The translations under genes and the position numbers were made by a program. From positions 1 to 13,757 of the forward strand of contig CAZMOE010000053.1 in the NCBI GenBank assembly GCA_964567855.1: a stretch of DNA of 13,757 nucleotides, in the 5' to 3' direction. The notes below the pieces were generated by a model that ran no database searches, was not told the DNA's origin, and saw nothing but the letters and a program-made list of their open reading frames with translations. Positions 1-7,241 of this stretch are shown here, piece after piece. Source of the stretch: Liminaster sp964567855. Its GTDB lineage: Bacteria; Bacteroidota; Bacteroidia; Bacteroidales; UBA3663. Numbering within the stretch: the stretch's first letter is position 1; every line of letters begins with the position of its first letter.

Positions 1-15
1 CTGCTTTCCTAACGG

Positions 16-1239
16 TCATCGAATCCTCACCCGCGCGCCGACCTCCTCCAAAAGAGTTTTCATCCGGTCTGCCTGCAAATACGGCACCTTTTCCATCAAT
101 ACAGAGGGAACAGCTTCTATCAAAATGCGAATTTCGTCCGCGGTCTTGTCATAGACGCCTCCCATAATGGTACGAACCACCTCATCACAACGATCTCCGG
201 CGTCCAATAAAACCACGTCATACAGATCATCGCTCTCATGCTTTTCTTGGAGCCCTTCAACCTTCGGCCCTTCTTTTATAATAGTCGTCGAGGGACCGAT
301 TTTCTTCTCCGGTTCAGACGTCTCAACCAAAGCCGCCTTTTCTTTAGATGCCAACACTGCCTCTATCCATTCTTCCGGAGTCTGCTCCCGACGTTCCGGA
401 GCCGCCTCTGTAGTTACCGGCGGGACATCTTGAGAAGCAGGACGCCGGAACGGTGTAGGTGAAGGAGTATCATTATTCTGTTGGAGTTTCAAAATTTCAT
501 AAGAAACGACAAATGCGAAACCGGAAATAACAGATGTAAACAAAACACCGATGAAACAGCAAACATACCCCACACAATGGATGAGAACCAACACTATTCC
601 AAGAGCGAAAAGCTGCCAAAAACGGCCTTTTGTCATCTGCCAACTTATATTCATAGCTTTCCAGGCATTGCAACTACGGGTATCGATGATGAGAAGCACT
701 GCATACATCAACCTGACAAAACAACTTCCGATAAGCAAAAGCAAAAAAGTCAGCGCTATAAGCATAATGACAAAATCCTCTGTTTCCACAAAATATTCAG
801 CTCTTTTGTATAGTATACATACGCAATAAATCAAATATAGGATAAAGCCTATCCAGATAAGAGCCATTATAAAACACACCAATATACAATGAAAATAAGT
901 ATGCACCGGCAACTTAAAGGCTGAAAAATTAGGAGCTGTTCCTCTCATAGCGCGCAGATACATATTATACACTCCTATATTCAAAATCGATTGAATTATA
1001 AATATGATAAGTATGGCGAACGCCCAATAGATCAAAAAAACTTTCAAATCTTCCAGCTCCAGATTTTCAATATCGGAAGAAGGGAACCAAACAGAAAGCG
1101 GAGACCAAATAATTTGTCCCAACACGTAGGCAACCATACCGGCGACGAAGCTAAAAAGAAGAATCGGGGCCCAATGTTTTTTCGCCAATTCCCATGCACG
1201 GCCCAGCACATCGGAAATAGATAATTCAACAGATGACAT
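16..1239 (-). CDS. Polytopic membrane protein with C-terminal ribosomal L7/L12-like domain
   Basis: The 407-residue product has three parts. Residues about 20-250 carry roughly six hydrophobic helices (near 22-45, 66-92, 115-144, 156-186, 207-232 and 232-250). The stretch AWKAMNISWQMTKGRFWQL (192-210) resembles DUF975/glycerophosphodiester-phosphodiesterase-type membrane domains. Residues 251-337 are a polar Pro/Glu/Lys linker. Residues 338-407 align almost end to end with the C-terminal domain of ribosomal protein L7/L12: YDVVLLDAG matches FDVILKAAG, ILIEAVPSVLMEKV matches DLVESAPAALKEGV, and LLEEVGARVRIR matches ALEEAGAEVEVK, with a single one-residue insertion. This is not the ribosomal protein itself, since the L7/L12 N-terminal dimerisation domain is absent. 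In L7/L12 this domain contacts translation GTPases; whether it does so here is unknown. The ATG at 1239 has no clear Shine-Dalgarno, as is usual in Bacteroidetes. It is preceded by a leader of up to 400 bases if transcription starts at the promoter near 1643-1676. Function unknown; the domain call is an alignment done by eye. Confidence 0.85.
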   Translation of the reverse strand: MSSVELSISDVLGRAWELAKKHWAPILLFSFVAGMVAYVLGQIIWSPLSVWFPSSDIENLELEDLKVFLIYWAFAILIIFIIQSILNIGVYNMYLRAMRGTAPNFSAFKLPVHTYFHCILVCFIMALIWIGFILYLIYCVCILYKRAEYFVETEDFVIMLIALTFLLLLIGSCFVRLMYAVLLIIDTRSCNAWKAMNISWQMTKGRFWQLFALGIVLVLIHCVGYVCCFIGVLFTSVISGFAFVVSYEILKLQQNNDTPSPTPFRRPASQDVPPVTTEAAPERREQTPEEWIEAVLASKEKAALVETSEPEKKIGPSTTIIKEGPKVEGLQEKHESDDLYDVVLLDAGDRCDEVVRTIMGGVYDKTADEIRILIEAVPSVLMEKVPYLQADRMKTLLEEVGARVRIR

Positions 1240-1459
1240 AATGAGATGATTTATTTGATGAATAATTCAATATTTTATATTTCATAACTTTTGTGCCGCC
1301 GGCGAAGGATCCGACACAAAAGATTGCAGCAACAACGTTACGTGAAACGCTGTTCACGCGATTGTCAAAGGCTTCGCTCAATAGTAATAATCTCGCTACA
1401 GGCGTGAATATCCACAAACTGAGACCAATTCCACCACACATCAGCTAAACGGCTGTGCG
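1240..1459. other. Non-coding leader between the 6S-like RNA and the L7/L12-domain membrane gene
   Basis: This stretch has no convincing protein gene: the small frames through it have no family resemblance. It contains short hairpins on the minus strand (CAGC/GCTG around 1438-1456 and CGTGAA/TTCACG around 1340-1358) and a larger inverted repeat at 1288-1322. The last 45 bases before the downstream start codon are AT-rich. It is either a 5' leader of the membrane-protein gene, if transcription reads through from 1636, or an intergenic spacer. No tRNA, RNase P, tmRNA or SRP RNA signature was found on either strand. Confidence 0.4.
1288..1322. repeat. 35-base inverted repeat, 11-bp stem
   Basis: On the minus strand the arms CTTTTGTGTCG and CGGCACAAAAG pair over 11 positions (one G-U) around a 13-base loop. 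Read on the plus strand the same position is a C-A mismatch, so the fold favours a minus-strand RNA. No T run follows on either side, and the A/T ends are in the opposite order to a bidirectional terminator. It is therefore more likely a leader structure or a protein-binding site than a terminator. Confidence 0.55.
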
Positions 1460-1636
1460 AAAAAAATGCCTCTTTCGCTGAGAACAATGGGGAAAACCCT
1501 GTCAACCGGGGAAACCGTAAGGCAGACATTCCTGTAGTCAACCGCCCTCCCTCTGACGAGAGAAACAAAAGTCACACCTGAGAACGGATGTAACAATGCA
1601 TAGAAAATGCGGCAACCGGATGTTTTCATATCTCAG
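1460..1636 (-). ncRNA. Structured small RNA, 6S RNA-like candidate
   Basis: A Bacteroidetes -7 element (TATATTTG, 1650 to 1643) predicts a start at 1636, exactly at the first base of a long imperfect helix. Minus-strand segments pair in order: CUGAGA (1636-1631) with UCUCAG (1483-1478); AUG (1629-1627) with CAU (1489-1487); AAAA (1626-1623) with UUUU (1496-1493); and CAUCCGGUUGCCG (1622-1610) with CGGUUGACAGGG (1508-1497, with small bulges). A large open region follows, then an apical 8-bp hairpin UUUCUCUC-GUCA-GAGGGAGG (1565-1546). Several pairs are G-U in the minus-strand RNA and would be C-A on the other strand, so the strand is well supported. A U7 tract lies at 1466-1460. A length of about 177 bases, closing stem, central bubble and apical stem match 6S RNA, which mimics an open promoter and binds RNA polymerase. 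The 6S identity is inference from architecture; another unnamed ncRNA is possible. Confidence 0.55.
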
Positions 1637-1642
1637 ATGCCG

Positions 1643-1676
1643 CAAATATATTAATTTTTTACCGATAACTTACAAA
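1643..1676 (-). promoter_or_regulatory. Bacteroidetes-type promoter for the 6S-like RNA
   Basis: On the minus strand TTTG (1676-1673) is followed by 22 bases and TATATTTG (1650-1643), a full match to TAnnTTTG. The spacer is about two bases longer than the 20 seen at the other promoters in this window. If the final G is at -7, transcription starts at 1636, the first base of the RNA's closing stem. Reading beyond the U tract at 1460 would also supply the downstream membrane-protein gene. Confidence 0.6.
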
Positions 1677-1719
1677 AGTCCTTGTTTTTAATTAATATGA
1701 TGATACATATTAGCAAAAA

Positions 1720-4038
1720 TCAGCGGCTTCGTGTAAAATCTTCAGTCAGCCTCGCCTTCAGCTTCTGTTTCACATCGTCGGCGGCAGCAGCCACGTTGAA
1801 TGTGAACGTTCCGGCCTCGGCCTTCCAGCATCCCGCCTCATCGTCATAGTAGGCAAGATCGGAGGCCGCAACCCGAAGCTCGACGGAGCGGGTTTCTCCC
1901 GGCTGGAGATAGACCTTGGAAAATGCTTTCAACTCTTTTTCCGGACGCAGGAGGGGCGCCTTGTCATCTCCGACATACAACTGCACGACCTCTGCCCCGG
2001 CAACCTCTCCGGTGTTGGTGACAGGAACGGTGATAACAACGGTATCGGCCGGCTGGAACCGATCAACCGAAAGCTCTGCCCTGCCATAGGAGAAAGTCGT
2101 ATAGCTCAATCCATGGCCGAAAGCGAACAACGGACGGATACGCTTGGTATCATGCCACCGGTAGCCCACCAAAATATCTTCCCGATAGATTTCGCGGTAG
2201 TCTTTGCCCGGATAACAAAGCGTGTCGAAAGCATGCGCCCCGCAATCGCTCAGTTTTACCGGGAAGGTGAACGGCAAATGACCGCTTGGGTTCACCTCTC
2301 CGCCCAGGACGTCGGTCAAAGCATATCCGGATTCGGAGCCTAAATACCAGCCCTGCACTACGGCAGGTACCCGGTCGATCCAGGGCATGGCGACGGCATT
2401 TCCGCTAAACAGCACTACGACGATCCGCGGATTTACCTCCGTCAAGGCCGTGATCAGCTCATCCTGACGGAAAGGAAGGTTCAGCGACTCACGGTCACCG
2501 TCTTCACAATCCTGGCGATGGTTTTTATTCAGACCCCCAATGTATATAACAAGGTCGGCTTCTGCCGCCAACTTCACAGCTGCCTCCCGCAACGAATCTT
2601 CCAATGCCACAGGCACCGGATTGACCCGCCCGTAAGAGGCTTTTCCTGCCGCATAGCCCTGAGTATAGACTATTTTCTCGCCATAACGGGCCTGCAAGGC
2701 CTGCAATGGAGAAATCTCCCGCTTCGGCTTCAGTTCCGACGAACCTCCGGCCTGGGTCAGACTGCGCACAGCATTTTCCCCGACCACCAGAATACGGTCA
2801 TAACGTTCTTCACGAAGCGGCAACAAAGTAGCCGGACGGGGACGCATCAGCCGCGGGGCCACCGTCCCGGTGGGATCGGACGGAGGCATATTTTTAACAG
2901 AAGGCACCGTCTTGTCATTCTTCAGCAGGACGACACCGGCACTGCCCACCTCCCGGCAGACCGCAGCATGCTCCGGCGAAGCCAGCGATCCGAAGGGTAA
3001 TGTCCGGTCCATTTCCGTGCGGTAAATCAACCTCAGTATCCGCCGGCACTTGTCGTCGAGCGTAGACATGGGCACCTCTCCGGCTTTCAGCATCTTTTTA
3101 TACGGATTGGCCAGAAAATACCCATCATACGAAACGGATCCATCCTCCGTAAGCCCGTTAGTAGATGTTCCCATCTCCAGATCCAGCCCGTTCAAAGCCG
3201 CTTCTCGTGTATCGTGGGTGCCGCCCCAGTCGGAAACCACCGCACCGTCGAAGTGCCAGTCGCGTTTCAAAATATCGTTCAACAGGTATTCATTATGGCA
3301 GCAATGCTGTCCCTTATACCGGTTATAGGCCCCCATCAGCGACCAGGTTCCGCCCTGCTGGACAGCCGCTTTAAATGCAGGCAGATAAATTTCATATAGG
3401 GCACGGTCGGAAACCTCCACATCCGTCTTCCAGCGGTGAAGCTCCTGATTATTCAGGGCGAAATGCTTGACACAGCAGGCCACGCCACGGCTTTGGACAC
3501 CATGGATATAAGGCACGCACATCACGGATGACAGATAAGGATCCTCACCCATATATTCAAAATTGCGACCGTTGAGCGGCGTACGATAGATGTTGACGCC
3601 TGGCCCCAGGATAACCGATTTGCGACGATAACGGGCCTCCTCGCCCAAGGCCTCACCGTATTTTCGTGCCAGCGATGGGTCCCATGTGGCCGCCAGACAG
3701 GTCAGAGCCGGGAATGCGGTACAACTGTCGCTGTTCCAGCCGGCATATTTCCAGGTGTTCCACTCCACTTCGGCACGGACACCATGAGGTCCGTCGCTAT
3801 AACGAAGTTCCGGAATTCCCAAACGCGGTACCCCTGGCGTGGAGAATTTACTTTGAGCGTGGCAGATGGCCACTTTCTCGTCTAACGTCATACGGGACAA
3901 GGCATCCTCGACACGCACCTCGAGCGGTTGCGTGTCGTCGAGATAGGCAGGGATCTGCTGGACCTGAGCATAAGAAAAAATACTCCCAACAGCGCCAAAC
4001 ATTCCCCAAGAAAGAAAACGTATGATTGCGGTTTGCAT
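1720..4038 (-). CDS. Secreted glycoside hydrolase family 3 beta-glucosidase
   Basis: The 772-residue protein is a GH3 enzyme expected to remove terminal beta-linked sugars (glucose or xylose type) from oligosaccharides. An N-terminal hydrophobic segment (about 5-24, ending SYAQ) looks like a signal peptide, so it probably acts in the periplasm. The GH3 N-terminal barrel spans about 40-345, with substrate-site motifs SDGPHGVR (81-88) and KHFALNN (191-197) and the nucleophile Asp270 in VVSDWGG. The GH3 C-terminal domain spans about 365-600; Glu512 in CEDGDRES aligns with the acid/base Glu of the GEGYDR motif in characterised bacterial GH3 enzymes. A fibronectin-III-like domain (about 661-750, VTNTGEVAGAEVVQLYV) closes the chain. 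Both catalytic residues are present, so it should be active; the exact substrate cannot be read from sequence. An extended Pro/Arg linker (about 378-408) joins the two catalytic domains. No SusC/SusD genes are adjacent, so it is not part of a visible polysaccharide utilisation locus. Confidence 0.93.
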   Translation of the reverse strand: MQTAIIRFLSWGMFGAVGSIFSYAQVQQIPAYLDDTQPLEVRVEDALSRMTLDEKVAICHAQSKFSTPGVPRLGIPELRYSDGPHGVRAEVEWNTWKYAGWNSDSCTAFPALTCLAATWDPSLARKYGEALGEEARYRRKSVILGPGVNIYRTPLNGRNFEYMGEDPYLSSVMCVPYIHGVQSRGVACCVKHFALNNQELHRWKTDVEVSDRALYEIYLPAFKAAVQQGGTWSLMGAYNRYKGQHCCHNEYLLNDILKRDWHFDGAVVSDWGGTHDTREAALNGLDLEMGTSTNGLTEDGSVSYDGYFLANPYKKMLKAGEVPMSTLDDKCRRILRLIYRTEMDRTLPFGSLASPEHAAVCREVGSAGVVLLKNDKTVPSVKNMPPSDPTGTVAPRLMRPRPATLLPLREERYDRILVVGENAVRSLTQAGGSSELKPKREISPLQALQARYGEKIVYTQGYAAGKASYGRVNPVPVALEDSLREAAVKLAAEADLVIYIGGLNKNHRQDCEDGDRESLNLPFRQDELITALTEVNPRIVVVLFSGNAVAMPWIDRVPAVVQGWYLGSESGYALTDVLGGEVNPSGHLPFTFPVKLSDCGAHAFDTLCYPGKDYREIYREDILVGYRWHDTKRIRPLFAFGHGLSYTTFSYGRAELSVDRFQPADTVVITVPVTNTGEVAGAEVVQLYVGDDKAPLLRPEKELKAFSKVYLQPGETRSVELRVAASDLAYYDDEAGCWKAEAGTFTFNVAAAADDVKQKLKARLTEDFTRSR

Positions 4039-4065
4039 GCTATATATGATATAAATTATGTCATT

Positions 4066-4108
4066 TGAAAAACAGACATGAAAAGAGGGGCATTCCTCCC
4101 TTCATGTC
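4066..4108 (-). terminator. Terminator after kdsB
   Basis: In minus-strand RNA a 14-bp stem (GACATGAAGGGAGG pairing with CCUCUUUUCAUGUC, loop AAUGCC, positions 4108-4075) is followed by UGUUUUUC. Two consecutive G-U pairs become A-C mismatches on the plus strand, so it is built to work for minus-strand transcripts. It lies only 21 bases past the kdsB stop and 36 bases before the GH3 start codon, separating the two transcription units at least partly. Confidence 0.7.
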
Positions 4109-4128
4109 ACTGGGTGAATCTCTTTCAA

Positions 4129-4911
4129 TTACAGGCTTCCTTTCGCCCGCTTCTGTTCCATCAGAAAAGCCTCGGCGCGCACAAGGTCCTCGGGAGTATC
4201 GATGCCGACAGTCTCAATATCGATCACACGAACGGTAATGCGGAGGCCATTCTCCAGCCATCGCAGCTGCTCCAGGCTTTCCGCCTTTTCCAAAGGAGTC
4301 TGTTCCATAGCGGTAATCCGTGCCAGAATTTCCGGCCGATAGGCATAAAGACCTATATGTTTGTAAAAAATATGACTACCCAGCCAGTCTTCCTCGACAA
4401 CGCCACGAAGATAAGGAATCACCGAGCGGCTAAAATAAAGCGCCTGACTGCGATTACCGAGCACGACTTTCGGGCTATTGGGATTTTTCAATGCCTCCAG
4501 ACCTTCTTCTTTGTGGAAAGGCCTTACCAAAGTCGCGATATCGGTTTCCGGCTGCAAAAAACAATCGGCCACGGCACGGATCTGATTGGGAGCGATAAAG
4601 GGTTCGTCTCCCTGGACATTGATAACGACATCATAGGTCATACCGAGGGCCTCGGTCACTTTCTGATAGGCTTCCTGAACCCGGTCGGTACCGCTCTTAT
4701 GATCGGACGAAGTCATGACCACGCGACCGCCGAACGCCGTGACGGCATCATAGATCCGATGGTCGTCGGTAGCCACCACCGCCATATCGACCAATGGAGC
4801 CACTTTCTCATAAACCCTTCTGATAACCGGTTTGCCACCCAACACAGCCAGAGGTTTGCCGGGAAAACGGGTGCTGGCATAGCGAGCCGGGATAATAGCG
4901 ATTACTTTCAT
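4129..4911 (-). CDS. kdsB: 3-deoxy-manno-octulosonate cytidylyltransferase (CMP-KDO synthetase)
   Basis: KdsB transfers CMP from CTP to KDO in the cytoplasm, giving CMP-KDO, the donor for the inner core of lipopolysaccharide. The 260-residue protein begins with the nucleotide-binding signature IIPARYASTRFPGKPL (6-21) directly after a short Met-Lys-Val start. Other family motifs are SGTDRVQEA (73-81), NVQGDEPFI (98-106, metal-binding Asp102), YFSRSVIPY (159-167), KHIGLYAYR (184-192) and the terminal GIDTPEDL (236-243, second metal-binding Asp). The length is close to the usual 245-260. The start lies 32 bases after the stop of the upstream relA/spoT gene on the same strand, suggesting co-transcription. 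A hairpin terminator follows its stop. All motifs are intact. Confidence 0.96.
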   Translation of the reverse strand: MKVIAIIPARYASTRFPGKPLAVLGGKPVIRRVYEKVAPLVDMAVVATDDHRIYDAVTAFGGRVVMTSSDHKSGTDRVQEAYQKVTEALGMTYDVVINVQGDEPFIAPNQIRAVADCFLQPETDIATLVRPFHKEEGLEALKNPNSPKVVLGNRSQALYFSRSVIPYLRGVVEEDWLGSHIFYKHIGLYAYRPEILARITAMEQTPLEKAESLEQLRWLENGLRITVRVIDIETVGIDTPEDLVRAEAFLMEQKRAKGSL

Positions 4912-4943
4912 AAATATTGTATATAATGGATTGTTGACAATGA

Positions 4944-6848
4944 TTAAACGGTGCGAACCTCTTCCACACCTTTCACCTGCTCGATAATCCGGACCGCTTC
5001 GGCAAGCTCAAAGGCCGACGGAACCTGAATCCGGACATGGGTGGTGACGATATAATCCTCGGTTACGGTATGAAGAGAGTCGATGCTAAGATGCAGTTTA
5101 TTGGAGATGACCTCTACCAGATCCAATAAAAGACCGACACGATCCACACTATTGATCGTAATATTGGTGGGATAAAAACGTCCGGGAAGGATGGGCAATG
5201 AAACATCCACGATGGAATCGCCGTCTTTGGCGGAAAGGCTGATGGCCGACTGGCAATTGCGTTTATGAACAAGAATGCTCCCATCCGCCTGCTTGAAACC
5301 GGTAATTTCATCACCGGGCAACGGGTTGCAATCCTGGCAAAGCTTATACGGGAAATTAGGCGCGCTTTGGCCGTTCTTGTTGATAGCCGCAGTGACGGAA
5401 CGACGGGCTTTGTAAGTATTTACATGCTTCAACCACTCCTGTGTAGGCCAGATATAATCGCTGGTACCGACTTCGACGCGGTCGCCACGCTTTAATGTCG
5501 TAAAAATAGAACATAGCTTTCCGTTAATGCGGGCAAAATTGGCATGGTTGCCGATATTGGTATGGATCTCATAAGCCATGTCGAGCACCGAACTGTTTTT
5601 AGGGAGCATAATACTGTTTCCCTTGGGCGTGAAAACAATGATATCATCATTATAGAAAGAAGAAACCACGCTTTCCATAAATCCACCGTCACCACCGGAC
5701 TGCGCAATATCGCGCAGAACGTCCTTAAACTTGTTGACCCACGTCTCTATGGTTTCGGTACGGTCCATGATACAGCCCAGTTGCGAATTGCGGTGCATGG
5801 TTTCCGTGCTGATATGCACTTCCGCCCAGCCTCCCATGTGCGTCATCACCTGAACATGCAGGCTTTGGTATCCGTTTTCTTTAGGCTGATCCACATAATT
5901 GATCATACTGTAGGGTCGCTCTTTATAGAGATCGGTCAAAAGACTGTAGACGGCAAGGCAACAATTTTTTTCAGACAGCCCCATTTCCGGATCATAGGGA
6001 AAAATGATGTTGACAAGATGTACATGTTCAAGTTCCTTGAATGTAAGGCCGGAATTCTGCATCTTCCGCCACAGGGCATAGACGCTCCGCGGCCGGGCAT
6101 AGACCTTGGCATGGTAACCGGCGTCCTCCAGCGTCTCGCGAATCGGCCGCAGAAACTCTTCGATATCGTCCTGATGCAGGCGCATGTAGCTGACAATCTT
6201 TTTTTCCACCCGCTCATATTCCTGCGGCGAACGGAACTTCATCGAGAGGTTCTCCAGTTCCGACTTGATCTCATACAGACCCAAGCGATTGGCCAGCGGG
6301 GCATAAAAATAGTCGGTTTCAGAGGCGATTTTCATCTGCTTGTCAGCACGCATACTGCCCAAAGTACGCATATTGTGCAGACGGTCGGAAAGTTTGATGA
6401 GCAATGCCCGAATATCGTACTGAATGGAATCCAGCATCTGCTTGAAATTATCGATTTGCTTGCTCACCTTATATTCGGTCCGCTCCTTTTTTGTCAATAC
6501 ATCGACCAGAAAAGCCACGTCTTCACCGAAACGCTCCCGGATATCGGTAATCGTATAGTCGGTATCCTCTACCACATCATGCAACAGAGCCGCAATGATA
6601 GGGTTGGTACCCAATCCCAATTCGACGCACGCAATTCGGGCCACGCTGATAGGATGAGTGATATAGGGAATACCGCTCTTACGAATCTGAGAAGAATGAG
6701 CATCGGCTGCCAAGTCATAAGCGGCTTGAATACGTGGGATATCGACGGCCTGAACCCGTTCCTCCACTCGCTGAAAAAACTCATCCTTCATCTCATCGAC
6801 CAAGCGCTTAGCCTCTTCCGGGGTCAATGGTTTGACAGTTGTATTCAT
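4944..6848 (-). CDS. spoT: RelA/SpoT family (p)ppGpp hydrolase with degenerate synthetase domain
   Basis: This is a 634-residue long RSH protein if begun at ATG 6848; an upstream in-frame TTG at 6860 would add four residues but is less likely. The HD hydrolase domain is complete by comparison with the Streptococcus Rel enzyme: Arg56-Lys57, His65, His90-Asp91, Glu94-Asp95, Asp155 and Asn159 (motifs ITHP, LLHDVVEDT, KLSDRLHNMRT). The synthetase domain (about 245-365) keeps ARPRSVYALWRKM, ENGYQSLH and Glu343 (AEVHIST). However, the DLxAxR segment with the catalytic Asp reads HVHLVN (His275, Asn280), the Arg of IQIRT is Ser347, and the AAHW segment is absent. A TGS domain (about 401-461), a Cys/His segment (Cys504, Cys507, His528, Cys532, with LPGDEITGF) and a C-terminal ACT domain (about 551-634) follow. 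The inferred role is mainly (p)ppGpp breakdown. It sits 26 bases after merR and 32 before kdsB. Confidence 0.9.
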   Translation of the reverse strand: MNTTVKPLTPEEAKRLVDEMKDEFFQRVEERVQAVDIPRIQAAYDLAADAHSSQIRKSGIPYITHPISVARIACVELGLGTNPIIAALLHDVVEDTDYTITDIRERFGEDVAFLVDVLTKKERTEYKVSKQIDNFKQMLDSIQYDIRALLIKLSDRLHNMRTLGSMRADKQMKIASETDYFYAPLANRLGLYEIKSELENLSMKFRSPQEYERVEKKIVSYMRLHQDDIEEFLRPIRETLEDAGYHAKVYARPRSVYALWRKMQNSGLTFKELEHVHLVNIIFPYDPEMGLSEKNCCLAVYSLLTDLYKERPYSMINYVDQPKENGYQSLHVQVMTHMGGWAEVHISTETMHRNSQLGCIMDRTETIETWVNKFKDVLRDIAQSGGDGGFMESVVSSFYNDDIIVFTPKGNSIMLPKNSSVLDMAYEIHTNIGNHANFARINGKLCSIFTTLKRGDRVEVGTSDYIWPTQEWLKHVNTYKARRSVTAAINKNGQSAPNFPYKLCQDCNPLPGDEITGFKQADGSILVHKRNCQSAISLSAKDGDSIVDVSLPILPGRFYPTNITINSVDRVGLLLDLVEVISNKLHLSIDSLHTVTEDYIVTTHVRIQVPSAFELAEAVRIIEQVKGVEEVRTV

Positions 6849-6874
6849 AACTGAAAACAATCTTATTATTGATA

Positions 6875-7216
6875 TTATAGTTTTTCAAATTCCTGAACAA
6901 TGGCATTCAACTCGTCACGCAATCCCCGCAGCCGCGAGATCACCTGCTGGACACATTCTTCCTTATCCCCTCGCTCGGACAATTTCTTTTTAGCACCGGC
7001 TACGGTCAGTCCCTCTACCCGCAAAAGCCGGTAAACCATCTCTACCCGGGCGATATCCTCCTCCGTGTACCGGCGCGTAGCCCCTTGGGAACGGTGCGGG
7101 CGCAGATAACGCGGGAAATCAGACTCCCATTTCCGCAAAACTTCAACAGAAATGCCGAATTGTCGGGCAACTTCGCTGATGGAACGGAACTTTTTAACGC
7201 CGGACTTCTCATTCAT
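6875..7216 (-). CDS. Small MerR-family transcriptional regulator
   Basis: The 113-residue product is a cytoplasmic DNA-binding protein. A winged helix-turn-helix spans about 10-80: SISEVARQFGISVEVLRKWE (12-31) is the MerR recognition helix region, GATRRYTEEDIARV (45-58) the wing, and GLTVAGAKKKL (69-79) the typical end of the domain. Residues 86-112 are a predicted coiled coil for dimerisation. There is no C-terminal ligand- or metal-binding domain, as in the short MerR proteins common in Bacteroidetes. The start was set at ATG 7216, where family similarity begins; a longer in-frame start at 7291 would overlap the peptidase gene and add unrelated residues. It follows the M23 gene by 25 bases. 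Its target is unknown; the divergent promoter region at 8214-8418 is a reasonable guess only. Confidence 0.88.
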   Translation of the reverse strand: MNEKSGVKKFRSISEVARQFGISVEVLRKWESDFPRYLRPHRSQGATRRYTEEDIARVEMVYRLLRVEGLTVAGAKKKLSERGDKEECVQQVISRLRGLRDELNAIVQEFEKL

Positions 7217-7241
7217 AAGCCAATACTGAACATTTATCCGA

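Noticed and set aside
1471..1560. CTGAGA and GGGGAAAACCC stretches reminiscent of TPP or cobalamin riboswitches
   Set aside because: The defining TPP (ACCTGAT..GGATAATGCCAGCG) and B12-box sequences are absent, and no vitamin-related gene follows.
1441..1629. Small minus-strand frame of 62 codons beginning MKTSGCRIF, and overlapping small frames nearby
   Set aside because: These frames lie inside the RNA helix described at 1460-1636. The base pairing and promoter placement explain the conservation-like composition better than coding does.
1693..1712. AT-rich 7-bp inverted repeat (TAATATG/CATATTA) after the GH3 gene
   Set aside because: The stem is weak and no T run follows in either direction, so it is not a convincing terminator.
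4078..4926. Open frame of 282 codons on the plus strand opposite kdsB
   Set aside because: It is antisense to all of kdsB, with no recognisable family pattern and no promoter or start context.
5544..6854. Long open frame (436 codons) on the plus strand opposite the relA/spoT gene
   Set aside because: It lies entirely antisense to a clearly conserved gene, and its product shows no domain, signal peptide or motif. It is a shadow of codon bias on the other strand.
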